A DNA stretch of 64,000 nt from Meandrina meandrites (Eukaryota > Cnidaria > Anthozoa > Scleractinia > Meandrinidae). Location of the stretch: contig OY855903.1 in assembly GCA_963693305.1 (NCBI GenBank), positions 20,967,755 to 21,031,754 of the forward strand. Reading direction: 5' to 3'. Shown here piece after piece: positions 13,680 through 25,109 of this stretch. The stretch's first letter is position 1. Each line of letters opens with the position of its first letter. Below the pieces are notes generated by a model. It saw only the letters and a program-made list of their open reading frames with translations. It was not told where the DNA came from and did not search any database. A program made the translations under genes and the position numbers.

Positions 13680-13870
13680 TCAAAACACAAAACGATAAAA
13701 CGAAGGTGAAAGGCGGTGAACGGTTGGAAAAGGGGGAAAACGTAGGTTATCGGTATGAACGGCGATAACAGGGGGCAAACAAACTGAACGGAGGCAAACG
13801 GGAGTAAACAGAGGTGAACGGGGGTAAACGGAAGAAAACGAGAGTAAAACGCGGAAGGTGGAGGTATATC
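13680..13870. repeat. Degenerate (GGTAAACGG)n-type minisatellite, block 1
   Basis: Short units of about 10-12 bases such as GGTGAACGG, GGTAAACGGA and GGCAAACGGGA follow one another with many substitutions. It is the same family as 14150-14545. Confidence 0.65.
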
Positions 13871-14149
13871 CGTACTTTGACCTAGCTCGCGCTGGTGTCA
13901 ATTAAATCTGCCACACCGTACCGTGCTGACGAGTCAGCCAAAAAACGACGAAACAGCTGTCAACGATTGCTACCCTACTTTACCGGTTCTTTTCGTGTTG
14001 GTGTCTCGCAAAGTCAATTTGTTTTTGCGTAGTATCAGCCTTGCTGTATTGTTTGTAATGTGATTTCATTATTCCGTCTGATTAGGTCTCTTGTAGATCC
14101 AACGTTAGCAGCATTGTTGTTCGCCGCGGCGGTCCCTTGCTATTTTGAG

Positions 14150-14545
14150 TTTTACCTAAACGGAGGTAAAAGAGGGTACACGAATGTAAACGGGGCTAAA
14201 GGTGGGTAAACAGGGTCGAACGGTGATAAAACCAGGTGAACGAGTGTAAACGAGGGTAAACAGAGGTAAACGGAGGTAAATGAAGGTAAAAGGAGGTGAA
14301 CGTCGTAAACGAGGGTAAATGGAGGTAAATGGGGGTAGACGAGACGGAGCTAAACGGTTTAAAACAGGGGTAGATGGAGGTAAATTAGGTTAGACGGGGC
14401 TAAACGACCTAAACGGTTTTAAACGGAGATAAATGGAGGTAAACGGGGGTAGACGGAGCTTAACGGTTTAAAACGGGGGTGAATGGGGATAAACGGGGGC
14501 TATCTTAAAGGGAGGTAAACTTGGTTAAAGGGGGTAAACGTGGGT
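14150..14545. repeat. Degenerate (GGTAAACGGAG)n minisatellite, block 2
   Basis: More than thirty units of about 11 bases occur, including GGTAAACGGAG, GGTAAATGAAG, GGGTAGACGG and TAAACGGTTT, all in the same orientation. A higher-order unit is suggested by the repeated pairing of GGGGGTAGACGGAGCT with AACGGTTTAAAACG. Confidence 0.75.
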
Positions 14546-15227
14546 GACACACAGAGCCCGGGTCCAACAGTAGTTTATTTGTAACACTTGGAATCGTTGG
14601 TGTATTAAAATCGAAAAAGTTTTTACAATGTTCCTTGCTTATATATGATTGTATAAACCTGTGTTATGGCATGGCAAGCACTGCCACGTATATAAGTACA
14701 GGATAATAAGAACGGAACTTTTCATTTTTTGCATTGCATGGGGCCCAATGCAAAAAAAATGAATTTATATTTCACTAATTTGAAATTAAAAACAATGATC
14801 CTAAACTGAGATAAGCAAACGTAGCGAATTAAAAATGAAAGGCTTACTAGTCAAGTCCAATTTACAAACACAACAAAATGAAATTTCTACTTAGACGGGA
14901 ACTACTGATGGTTTAATTAAAACGGTTTTAAAATGACCATGCTGAATAAGAATAAAGTAAGTAATAAAAACAGCCAATTTCTCACTTGCACTAATAGCTA
15001 AATTATCCCAAACAGCTTTCTTGCACGTGTATAGAGTGCGAGGCTCTAAGCTAAAAGAAACGAGTCCCAAAATGCCCCACTGGAAAGTAATAGTAAATGA
15101 ATATAAAAACGATAAAATGGAAACCCACTTTTCATTACTTATAGCTTCTAAAAGCATTAAAAAGTTCCTCTTCGGAGGATTACGAAAGATTACAGGGTCT
15201 GGTAATGGAATAATAAATCCCTTAAAT

Positions 15228-15322
15228 CGATGGTTTAACATATGATAATTGCGCATCTTTTGCTCACTGCTAATACTAAGCAATTCGCACAATATCCGCG
15301 CGTATTATATGTTAAACCATCG
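15228..15322. repeat. Short inverted repeat, 16-bp perfect arms
   Basis: CGATGGTTTAACATAT at 15228-15243 is matched by its exact reverse complement at 15307-15322. It could be a small MITE or a hairpin in the 3' UTR of the oxidase gene. Confidence 0.6.
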
Positions 15323-15439
15323 AATAAGGTGTGTATATTGTGCCAGAAGAACCGCTGACTATGCAATATCAAGCTAGATATGGAGTAGAAACGTTTCAAT
15401 TCATCATAGCTACCATTAACCACGAGGCCATGGCTTGCA

Positions 15440-17719
15440 TCAGTCATGCGAGGCGGAGATCTTCACCATCGCCACATTCTCTTCCTTTATGCCAGAATGA
15501 TTGCGAAAGCGGTAATAAAGTTTTAAGAAAAACACTAGTAAGATGATTTGGAACAACAAGCCAACGGAACTACAACTGGCTGCTACGGCTGATAATGCCT
15601 CAACCAAGGTTAGCTTGTCGCTCGATTTCTGCTTCTCGTCTGCTGAAGTTTTCACTTCACAGTCTTCCAATCGTTTTTTCCCACTCAATTGACTTTCTGC
15701 CAAGTACTTTTTAAACTCCTCGTGACCAATGTCGAAGGTTTGGCAGGTAGGAAATCTTGGAGGAACGGGCGGATGATTTTCATAGGAAACGTTAAAAAGT
15801 AACGTCATTCCTTCAATGAAGTGCAACATAGCGTGACAGTGGAATAACCAGTAACCTGGATTGTTTGTTCGAAAACGAACGACAGTATAACCCATAGCTG
15901 GTACTAACAACGTATCCTTGAGGGGTGGATTGTCAAAATTTAACTCAGTAGCACTTCCGGAGATCCAGTAAGGGTGACTGCAAGTTCTATCTTCGCGCCA
16001 GTTACAGACAATGTCCTTATTTCCGTCGAGTATCTTACCGGTCATGTTATCAACCACAGGATAGGCGGTCTTTAGGACACGAAAGCTGTGACCGTGAAGG
16101 TGCATAGGATGGTGAGCCTTGCTTTCGCTTCCAGGCACTGTCCCTTCCTGAAAACCTGCAAATATGTCGGACATTATAACGAGTTGTACGGTTTTGTTGG
16201 CAGGAAGGCTCACTACATTCGAGCACCGACACCCCGTTTTCGCGCATTCTTGAGTGCAGGGAACAAGTTGCCACGTGGAAGGTTCTTGAAAAAGCGGTGC
16301 ACGAGGCATTACCATTCTGCGACTGTTTATGGAGGATCCGATAAGAAAAAGCAAATTTAAAAAGAGTTCAACGTCAACGTCTTCCCTCTCTTTCGAAATA
16401 TCGCCCTCGTAACGGGAGCTGTCTAATCTGAGCTCTGAAACTGCGACACATCGAGTGTTGGGAAACAGATCCCGGCGATAGGCTGGCCATGGGCAGTTTA
16501 GAACTTTGCAGGGAGTTTCAGAAGTGCAGTTTCTTTTTCTGCTGTTGGGATCCCCTTTCTTGTCGATTGTCTTATCGTAATTTAAAATTGCCTTTACCTC
16601 CCAAACGATCCCGTCCGGCTGAGGGTTTTCGAAGCCGCGTCCCGTTCGCAGGGTCGCCGCGCGAATCCAGTATCGTCCTGGACTCTGATCGGCTTCGAAC
16701 TCAACCACGTAAGTTTCCCCAGGGTAAGCTATTACAGATTCGAATCTCGCAGGCTCCACTGGATGACCGTCACTTTCAATAACCGTTAACTCGTGCGTGT
16801 CGATCGATACTCGGTAGGCGAATTCTCCCGAAGCCATCACGATGTGCAATCGGTACTTTTTCCCTCTGATAACATTAAAAACCGTGAGAGGGGAGGTATT
16901 ATTTCCCTTTCGACCGCGACCATTTATTAGACCCGACCAGTAGTCCATAGAAGTTAGCTCTACCCCGTCCAAAGAAGAACCTTTTTTATCAGGAGAGATA
17001 AAAAGTGATTCCGCACTTCCAGGACCCGCATTCCTAAAGGGACTCATTAAATCGATTTCGGTAGAGGATAGTGGAAACCAGTCGTTTATCACCATGGGGA
17101 AGTGAGGGGGTACCGTGCCTTTTTCTTTCGATCTACGTACGATTAATGCCCCAAAAAGCCCATCTATGCGTTGAAGTTCGTTGTGAGAGTGATACCAGTG
17201 TGTTCCCGGAGGATCGGCAATGAACCGATAACTGAAGCTTTGCCGAGGAAGTATTGGACATTGAGTTATGTAAGGCACTCCGTCCATCCAAACATTGTTA
17301 CGCAAGTGAATACCGTGCCAATGAATCGTCAGTCCTTCTTTCAGGAGTTCGTTCACGACTTTTACGGCCACCTCTGCGCCTTCCATCACCTCCAGAGTCG
17401 GTCCTGGGAACTGACCGTTGATGAGAATTATATTTCTTTGACCACTGCCATCTGCAGTGTGCACCATGTCTGGAGTAAGAGTGATGTTTAGTACCTGGGT
17501 ATGCCAGAGGTTTGGTGCTAATTTGAGTGTTCCATTTTCTTCCAGCTTGACGTCGTACGAGGTGCTACCATCTTCAGTCGTGAATGTCATCGAGCGGCTC
17601 TCGCTTACGACGAATGTAAACTCACAAGTCGACGAGAAGCAGAATTCAGATTTTGCCCTGCAGCTCGGTAAGATGTTGCAGAAGAGGAGTAAAAATACCA
17701 TTACAGTAATCTTACCCAT
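15440..17719 (-). CDS. Laccase-like multicopper oxidase, secreted and C-terminally membrane-anchored
   Basis: The predicted enzyme oxidises phenols or metal ions and reduces O2 to water at the cell surface. It is 759 residues in one uninterrupted exon. Residues 1-23 are a signal peptide (MVFLLLFCNILPSC core). All four copper motifs are intact: HWHG at 133-136, HWYHSH at 174-179, HPMHLHGH at 537-544, and HCHAMLHFIEGM with H627, C628, H629, H633 and axial M638. These supply the type 1, 2 and 3 copper ligands. A hydrophobic helix at about 715-735 followed by a basic tail (LYYRFRNH) predicts a type I membrane anchor. A Cys-rich stretch at about 400-500 separates cupredoxin domains 2 and 3. Three cupredoxin domains fit the laccase family, not six-domain hephaestin. 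The substrate cannot be deduced. The missing introns suggest retrocopy origin or intron loss. Confidence 0.93.
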   Translation of the reverse strand: MGKITVMVFLLLFCNILPSCRAKSEFCFSSTCEFTFVVSESRSMTFTTEDGSTSYDVKLEENGTLKLAPNLWHTQVLNITLTPDMVHTADGSGQRNIILINGQFPGPTLEVMEGAEVAVKVVNELLKEGLTIHWHGIHLRNNVWMDGVPYITQCPILPRQSFSYRFIADPPGTHWYHSHNELQRIDGLFGALIVRRSKEKGTVPPHFPMVINDWFPLSSTEIDLMSPFRNAGPGSAESLFISPDKKGSSLDGVELTSMDYWSGLINGRGRKGNNTSPLTVFNVIRGKKYRLHIVMASGEFAYRVSIDTHELTVIESDGHPVEPARFESVIAYPGETYVVEFEADQSPGRYWIRAATLRTGRGFENPQPDGIVWEVKAILNYDKTIDKKGDPNSRKRNCTSETPCKVLNCPWPAYRRDLFPNTRCVAVSELRLDSSRYEGDISKEREDVDVELFLNLLFLIGSSINSRRMVMPRAPLFQEPSTWQLVPCTQECAKTGCRCSNVVSLPANKTVQLVIMSDIFAGFQEGTVPGSESKAHHPMHLHGHSFRVLKTAYPVVDNMTGKILDGNKDIVCNWREDRTCSHPYWISGSATELNFDNPPLKDTLLVPAMGYTVVRFRTNNPGYWLFHCHAMLHFIEGMTLLFNVSYENHPPVPPRFPTCQTFDIGHEEFKKYLAESQLSGKKRLEDCEVKTSADEKQKSSDKLTLVEALSAVAASCSSVGLLFQIILLVFFLKLYYRFRNHSGIKEENVAMVKISASHD

Positions 17720-18679
17720 GGCTGCAGCAGGTCCTATCTTTTTGTTAGTAAAACTCGGATATCTGAACTAGCAGACGACACGAGACACCCAAGCGAACGC
17801 TGGAATGATTGACATGAAAACAAATTTATACAAATATCCACTGTTGTCGTGACCTGCGCGCGGTCATTATTTGCAAAGTTGAAACTACACCTCAGTGTAT
17901 ATAAAAATTTTGATTATAATTCTCGCTTCTCTCTTTTTCATTTGCACTTTACCAGGTGGTCATTTTTTTTCCTTTGCAAATATTTTGCTTGCGTGCAGAA
18001 TGAAGCATTAGTAAATAACTAGACATCACGCATCATGGTCAGACAATTATGTAATTTATGTCAAGGTATGGGACTCACATGATAATTAAACGCTGGGGCT
18101 GTATGCGTTCTTTTGTCCTGTAACAGTCATTACACAGTGTAGCAGTTCATTTGAGTTTTCGCTGGCCTTCAATCATTTGCTCTTTCTACCCTAACTTCGA
18201 TAGTGGTTTACTTTCATCTTTGCGTGCAGAGTGAGCTGTCTGCCGTAAAAATCGGAAGTGTCCATTCTTATGGTAAGATGATTCAGATTATAATTTTAAG
18301 TGGAAAGGTCACGCTATTCTTGGCTTTAATGTTACGTCATAAAATTCGGAAATCAAAATTCACTAGACCTGCTTAATTTTCGTTGTTACTAGGTGCAAGA
18401 TGATCTAAAAATATATCTTTTTGCAAGTTTCCAGCTCGGTGGTGTCCTTCATTTTTGAAACAGAGCATTTTGAATATTTGAGTTCTCTGCCGTATGTGAC
18501 ATCAAGCTGCGCGCCATTGTTTTGTTTGAAAAGAGACCTTTTCTTTCCATTTTCGGCAGATTGAACATTTCAAATATAGCAAGTGGTGTTTATGCGAAAG
18601 TATACTAGTTCATGAGCCAAAAGTTGTCCCAATTATAGCCAAATTGAGTTCCAGATGGTTTCCCTGACATCATGGCGGT

Positions 18680-18712
18680 CATGTTTGTGTCCCTCGGAAG
18701 GACACAAACATG
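18680..18712. repeat. 13-bp inverted repeat with 7-base loop
   Basis: CATGTTTGTGTCC (18680-18692) pairs perfectly with GGACACAAACATG (18700-18712) around the loop CTCGGAA. Confidence 0.8.
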
Positions 18713-19076
18713 GCGTCTCCATACAGAGCTTTATAAATTTGCGTAGGAAGTTTCGGCAAATAACTCGTGAACGGCACATCGCATAGACCTGAAACGTAGA
18801 GAAATTGTTTATCTTTTAATATTCTATAAAATGTGAAATTCGTAGCTTCTGTAGTTGAATGGTTTCAAATTTATTTTTTGATTGCGTGACAGTGAAAACC
18901 AGCAATTTTGGGTTCTTATTTACGGAGTGGGGGAAGTGTCTTTCGGGGATTTTGCAGATTGTTGGTATAAAGTATTCTGAAATGGCCTCTGTTGCAATGT
19001 TCTTTTCCACCTATATGGTAAGTTTCAACAGACGTCAAAAGTAGGTCGGATTAACCTAATAGAAAACCAGAGTATA

Positions 19077-19205
19077 TGTTGTGGTTCAATTTTATCCTTG
19101 GTTCAAATTTTATTTTCCTCTGTTTTTAACTCATTATCAGACATAACCATACTAAAAAACAAAGGGAAATAAAATTTGAACCAAGGATAAAACTTAACCA
19201 CAACA
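19077..19205. mobile_element. 129-bp palindromic MITE, copy 2, TSD TATA
   Basis: It has the same termini (TGTTGTGG...CCACAACA), the same internal words and exactly the same length as the copy at 4041-4169. It is flanked by TATA at 19073-19076 and 19206-19209. Two copies with different 4-base duplications (TTTA, TATA) fix both the element borders and a TWTA target preference. Confidence 0.85.
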
Positions 19206-20069
19206 TATACAGCTATTTAAAAAAAAAAGGTTGTCGGAAAAAAGTGCACGCGAAAATCCCGAAATGTATTGTGGGTAGTTAACTGTTTCTTGACTTCAGC
19301 ATTTCAGGGAAATCTGAAAAAATGGCACGAGACGCCATGGACGTGTGTTTGCAAGTGCTAAAAGAAAGCAACAGAAGTAGGTTCGACAGCTACATTCCCC
19401 TTTTTGTAATTGCCATTGAAACGCCACTACACCGGTAACGTTGAGGAATAACTTTAAGTACACATTTGTAAAGGTGTTACCGATCAACAAATTGAGGTCA
19501 GTTTTAATTTTTAGTACATTAAAGGTGGCTCTGAATCCTACGGACAGGTTTGTCAATTTTTCCTGGGGTACCCATGACCCTCCCCCCACCCATTGTTGCA
19601 AAAGGGACAGCTGTTAAGGGTAAATATTAAGTTTGTACAGAGTATAAAGGAGACATGGAAGAAGAAAACCGTTAAGAATAAAATGAAACAACACCTAAAC
19701 TGTGTGGGGTTGGATATTACGTATGCTCTCTTATTACTTGTTATTGTATTTTGATCGCGTGACCATGATTATAAAGTTGGTCACGCAACACAACAAGCTT
19801 TGCATGTGTTATCAAATTCTCGGAAAAAGAGAATACATAAGCTAAAAATATTACCCAATAGCTTTGCATTTTGCAAGGAAACAATCAAGACTTTTGCTTC
19901 GTGGCATTCTTAACTTTTCACGTGTAAAGGTGAAGAAATTGTTTCTCAGTCGACCATCTCTCACGATCACTTGCAGCGATAGATTTCTTCGGGAACAGAA
20001 GCAAAGCCCGGCTTTTTTACTCCGAAATAAGAGCGAACGTAAATTGATTAACGATACTGAATATCAGAA

Positions 20070-23000
20070 ATGAACAAAGCTGGACACTGCTGGCGGTGCG
20101 AGGCACCCTGCACTCAACGGTGTTCTCGTTGCAGAGTGGCATTCTATTGCTCCAAGGGATGTCAGAAACAAGACAAGTGGCGACATGAACCTGATTGTGA
20201 TGACGCTCTGTTGAAGACAGAATGTTTGAGCTGCGGTGTTCAACAAGAAGGAATGATGAAGTGTTCTAGCTGCTTGAATGCTCATTACTGCGGTGTCGAA
20301 TGCCAGAGAAATCACTGGCCACGACACAGGTCTTCGTGTCAAGAAACTGTCGAAAGAACAATTAAAGTGGTTGAGCGAATGAAGGAATTGCATGAGCTTA
20401 AAAAGACGAACTCTGGCGTTGCAGCGACATATTACTGGGGTAATGTACCGGCTGTGGATCTGATCAACTTGCCGATGAATGAAGGAGAAGAGTATTCCAA
20501 ACCGCTTGCTCTGTTACTGTGTGGAGTCGGTGATCCCAGGAATGTTTTGCTGACCATTGCATCTTTACCTGATGTTTATAAACAGCAAGTGAAGTTCGTG
20601 TTGAACGACATATGTCCGTGTACCCTCGCAAGAACAGTCCTGCTTCTCTACATGTTGTACAAAGGTAAGGAGTTATCGATTAATATATACGCAATATGGG
20701 TACATGTATGTGCGAGGCCAAAGGGTCTTGGCTGGTTTCTACAATTAGGTATTGATTATGTTCATTTTGGACTAAAATAGGGTTCGGTTTGCACCGGGGG
20801 GGAGGGGGGCACTTCCTATAAATGGGCTAATGGGGATGTGCCGCTGGATGGGGTCGCATTTTCACGGCAGGACTGACTATAATGGGGCCGCTTTTTCAAG
20901 CATTTTTTATAGGGTGACTAGAATGGGGTCACACTTTTGCGGGATTTTGAGAGTAAGAAAAATCTGGCAAGTTGTGATTTGTAAACGGAAAGATTCGCCG
21001 AAAAAAATGTTACCGTATTCATTGCTGTTGTTTAATATTTCACAAACGGCTCCCATTAAGGGACTAAGTTGGGGCCGTGAAAATTACATTTACCCAAAAG
21101 TGACTAAGATGGGGTCTATAATTGGCCATAGAATATGACTATAATTGGGCAGGGGTTCTGAGGGACCTGCGGCACATACCCAACAAAGATGGGCTCAAGT
21201 ACCCCCCCCCCCCCCCGGGGAATATGACTATAATTGGGCAGGGGTTCTGAGGGACCTGCGGCACATACCCAACAAAGATTGGCTCAAGTACCCCCCCCCC
21301 CGGGGGGGAGGGGGTTGCAAAATTGAGTATGGCATGGCTTTGAGATGAGGCTATTATTTTTAGGAATATTATTCATTTCTTGAGTAGTCCAGTTTAACTA
21401 TCATCGAAATCAGATATGAAGTCCTTGTCAAATGTTTATTAACTTGTTTAAGCAAACCAAAGCGGATAACGGTAGGGTTTGGTCTAACTGGATAAGAAGT
21501 TAATTGGAAGTGAAATTTTCTTGGAGTAGCCCTTGTCCGGGAAGTTAGTGTACCGCTACGCTTCGTTTATGTAAGTCATTTACCGCAACTAGTCATGCAA
21601 ATAATTCATTCAGGAGATTCTCAGACAAGTGTCTTCTTGACTTGTCGATAGCATATCCTCACCAAGGGCTCTCTTCAGGAAGCGTCGGTATTAAGATTTT
21701 TACCATTCCCCTCAAAGTCACTGTTCTGCTCAGGTTGCCCCCCCCCCCCCCCCTTACCACTTACAAGTCTCCCCCTACAGCTTCAGTAGCTTTTGATGTA
21801 TTAATTCTTGACACGCTGTTTTCTATTTTGTTTACTCATGATTGACAACTTTTTTCAAATCAAGGAACGTAAACTTGTTAAATATATACTTCGACCTAAT
21901 TAGTCCATTAGCCCACTCACGGTTCGGTGTGATGATTTCTTGCTACCTTTTCAAAATGAAATGAAAGATCATTAATAGCAGATGTAAACAGGCTGAGTTG
22001 TTGGAATAGACCCTATAAGCTGACGTTATTGATTGTAGGGGGCGCTGATGTAACAAATGCAGTGATTCGTGTCTGGTATTCGCTGTGCATTTCCGAAGGA
22101 GACTTTACCCTGCTGACGTCAGCCCTTCAAGACCTTGTGGCTTCTACCGAACTGCGCATACTCACTGAAGGCATAATGGAAATTTCTGCTGACCAGCTGA
22201 GCGAGCTAAAGGAGGTCTGGGTCACGTGGCTACGCTTGGCACAGCGCAAGGGACCATGGGTAGCTTATCTGCGAAAACAAGCTATCTGTCGTGATTCAGC
22301 GAGAGAGGATGGGCTAGCAGCTTACAAGCATGCCATTCCCAAAGAACACAGAGGGTCTGCTCAACGATTCTTTGACACAGGGATCTTTACTTCGACAAAA
22401 ATTTCCGAAGAGCTTAGAAGGCAAAATCCCACTTTGGCTGGTAGAGGATATCACTGGCTTTCAAACAGCTCTGAATTTTACTACAGCACACCAATGGATG
22501 TGCTTCCTTTCACCGGGTGGGATTACAAGGCAATCAAGAAAGCTTGCCATGCTGACTCTCTATCAGAAATGTACAGCATCTATCTGTCGCAGATCCTACA
22601 CAAGGTCATTGAAAAACTGAGCAGAAATCAGGTCAATTTCCAGCTCATTCTAGCTGACGTCCTAAATATCGACCCTTTTCTTCCTGTCTGTCTCAAGTAC
22701 GATCGCATCACTACTTCCAACCTGTGGGACTACTGTCCCCTCACTGTTTTGCTGACAAAATTCAAAGGCTTCTTAAACTATACCAATCCCCACGCAGTCA
22801 TGCTGACTGAAACGTATAACTGGGTCCAAGATTTTATGCCGGAAGTCATTCATGTCTTGCCGCAGCTTTGGGGTATAGATGACCTCAACGACAAAGCTTT
22901 AAAAGACACGCAAAATCCAGAACTTGTGAAGTTATCCGGAATGTCAGCTGTCGTTGAATACTTTAACATAACGCGGCATTTTCTCGTGTTTCTACGTGCG

Positions 23001-23222
23001 TCTTTACTCGCCTCAAGCACAGAGAGAGACCTGGCATCCTTCAAAAGGAAAAAGAAAATCCCTTCCGTGAAAGCCCTCGTTGCTTCACTTGGCTTCGATT
23101 TCCGCGACTTTACTAGAAACGAGAACTCTGTGTTTCCATTCAGATGGGCGCTGAATTGTCGTCGAGTTACCATGTTGAGAGGTTTCGAGAGAACATTGGA
23201 ATGGAAGCTCCCCTCGATCTGA
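20070..23222 (+). CDS. Double-MYND zinc finger, DUF4470-domain protein, copy A
   Basis: Two exons, 20070-20664 and 22039-23222, join in phase 1 (donor AAAG|GTAAGG, acceptor TTGTAG|GGG) to give 592 residues. Residues 7-43 form a first MYND finger (C7, C10, C18, C21, C27, C31, H39, C43) and 52-90 a second (C52, C55, C65, C68, C74, C78, H86, C90). From about 120 the sequence YYWGNVPAVDLINLP and LLCGVGDPRNVLL marks DUF4470, the methyltransferase-like fold also found at the start of the dynein assembly factor DNAAF3. The remaining ~370 residues are helical, ending RRVTMLRGFERTLEW. MYND fingers bind proline-rich partners, so a scaffold or chaperone-like role is possible, but no function is established here. 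A close paralogue lies at 40929-46231. Confidence 0.9.
20794..21318. mobile_element. G/C-tract-ended repeat element in the MYND-A intron, with an internal tandem duplication
   Basis: The block starts and ends in G/C homopolymers next to CACTT/AAGTAC, an inverted relation. Phrases of the type ACTATAATGGGG recur. Near the right end, about 90 bp containing GGGTTCTGAGGGACCTGCGG occurs twice in tandem (from about 21131 and 21221). No protein is encoded. Confidence 0.5.
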
Positions 23223-23445
23223 TAGCGATGAATGTGAAAAGCAATGAAACAAAGAGCTGTTAGCCAGTTCAATATTCTTTTGAGCTCCTTTGACATCTGC
23301 AAATGCTGTCGCTTGACGTATCCTGTGATGCAGTGGTTTGAACATTCAAGGGACAAAATTTCCAAGTTTCCACGTCTTATCATCAAATCAGATAATATTA
23401 GTGCAAGCAAATACGAGTATTCAAAAATTTGCTACGCCCGTCAGA

Positions 23446-23618
23446 ATAGAGCGTTTTCATATGACGTCACGGCAGCTATATTGGTGTTGTAAAACAAAGA
23501 AACGGCGGCCATATTGATGTACCAAGCCATTCCTCTGGGAATTAAACTCTATGCAAAAATCGTATTTTGTGTTAGCAAACCAATATGGCCGGTGGTCACG
23601 TGGGTGAAAACGCTCTAT
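23446..23618. mobile_element. 173-bp MITE with ATAGAGCGTTTTC termini
   Basis: The left end ATAGAGCGTTTTCATATGACG is mirrored at the right by CACGTGGGTGAAAACGCTCTAT, and GGCCATATTG words occur inside both arms. A related single end (GGGCGTTTTCAATCACGTGA) occurs near 2962 in a CPSF2 intron. Confidence 0.65.
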
Positions 23619-24711
23619 AGTGCGATAAGGATACGCCATGTTGCTTAGAGACCGTTAGTGACGAAAACCGTGTGCTTATATCAGAAACTTTTCGGAGTCA
23701 CCTCGCCTACGCAATATTGAAAATACTTTGATATCTTAAAATAGTAGCCGTAGCTTTTGCAGTAGATCTCGCAAAACCACACACGCCGAACAACAACAAA
23801 AACATCACAAAAGGAAGCTATTGAGCAGCCTTTGTTCAGTTTTTCGAGATAAGCTAGAGAGTTAAGAGTGATTGTGATCGAAGAAAGCTGAGAAACTTCG
23901 TCACACAAGTATAACTGAAATGAACTTTATTTGTAGGGGCCGTAGCTGTACGTGTGAATGGCCATTATTTGTGTAGAAATAGAGTTTTTAGATACTTAGC
24001 ATTAGCCGGGAGGAGCCCAAAATGATGGTGTGTCGAGGTCAAACTTTAGTTTCTTTCCTATATTGAAAGTTTCATCTGTCAAGATTTTCAATCAGTGGAG
24101 AAATATTCTTTATTATCGAGAAAGTTTCATCTTTCAAGATTTGAAGAAGTTTCTAAACTTCCTTAATGAAAAAAAAATTCCCGTGAAAAACCTGCTCTTG
24201 TGTACTTAGTGAGTCACTTTGTTCTTAAATCGGTCAAGAATAAAAACGTTTTAACGGGCCTTTTCAAAAAGCAAGAGAAACTCCTGCTCTGTGTACTAAA
24301 GTTAGTCACGTCGTTTTCAATCGGTCGAGAAATTAAAAATAAAAACATTAAGATACATCTGCTCTGTGTTGCTAACTTCGGTCATTTATACGGAATGATG
24401 AAATTTAGTGACAACGACACTCGGACCTTTCAAAATTGCAACAGGACAAACTTTAAACTTCCGGCCGGAGACATTCATGATGATTTATTGTGATCGCTTA
24501 ATCATGTCATCATGAAGGGTAAATCAAGATCACCTCCAGTTTAATTGATAGTCTTCCAGTTTTCTAAACAACGCGCACAGCCCTTCTAAAAATATTCTTT
24601 GTGTATGTATAAACCTCAGCAATGAATGACATTGCAAATCAGATGCCAGAAAGAAGAACAACCCGCTTGCCCACTAGCTCTACCTGGGACAAGAGCACTT
24701 CAAGCTCTTAA

Positions 24712-25109
24712 GGTGGGGGTACACCTGATTTTGAGTGAAATCTTAAGAGATTTAAGGAGGGGATAGAAGAAAGAAAATTATTTTTGAAACACTAACAGAC
24801 AGTTGACCCCCACGCAAGAGCACCCAGGTTGTCAGGGGACTGTTTGGGTGTCCATATACTAATTTTTAACTTCAAATTCTAATTTAAAAATCACAGTATA
24901 TTTCTTATTTCTCCAAATTTTACTAATCCTTTGAGAAAAACTATCTTTTTCCAAACATCCCCAAAAATCACCAAAAAATTTACAAAACACCGCTAAACAT
25001 AGCTTTGTAAAATGAGCATTGAGCTTCTGGATTACTTGAAACGCGGACGAGATATTCGCATAAAACCAAGTTTAGCGGTGGAAAAACAGGCTTCAGGTGT
25101 ATCCCCGCC
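24712..25109. mobile_element. 398-bp MITE with TTAA target duplication
   Basis: GGTGGGGGTACACCTGA at the left is mirrored by TCAGGTGTATCCCCGCC at the right, and both sides carry TTAA (24708-24711 and 25110-25113). TTAA duplications are typical of piggyBac and Kolobok transposons. No coding sequence is present. Confidence 0.65.

Larger units (their letters stand above)
12409..15439. other. Intergenic region between the 5' end of CPSF2 and the 3' end of the oxidase gene
   Basis: No protein gene or RNA gene was recognised. The CPSF2 promoter must lie just right of 12408. The rest holds two blocks of an aaacgg-type minisatellite (13680-13870, 14150-14545), a small inverted repeat (15228-15322) and unremarkable AT-rich sequence. 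Confidence 0.6.
17720..20069. other. Intergenic region between divergent oxidase and MYND-A genes
   Basis: This is a head-to-head interval of 2.35 kb. A TATATA-like sequence on the minus strand near 17897 could belong to the oxidase promoter. A near-perfect hairpin sits at 18680-18712 and the second 129-bp MITE at 19077-19205. No other gene was seen. Confidence 0.5.
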
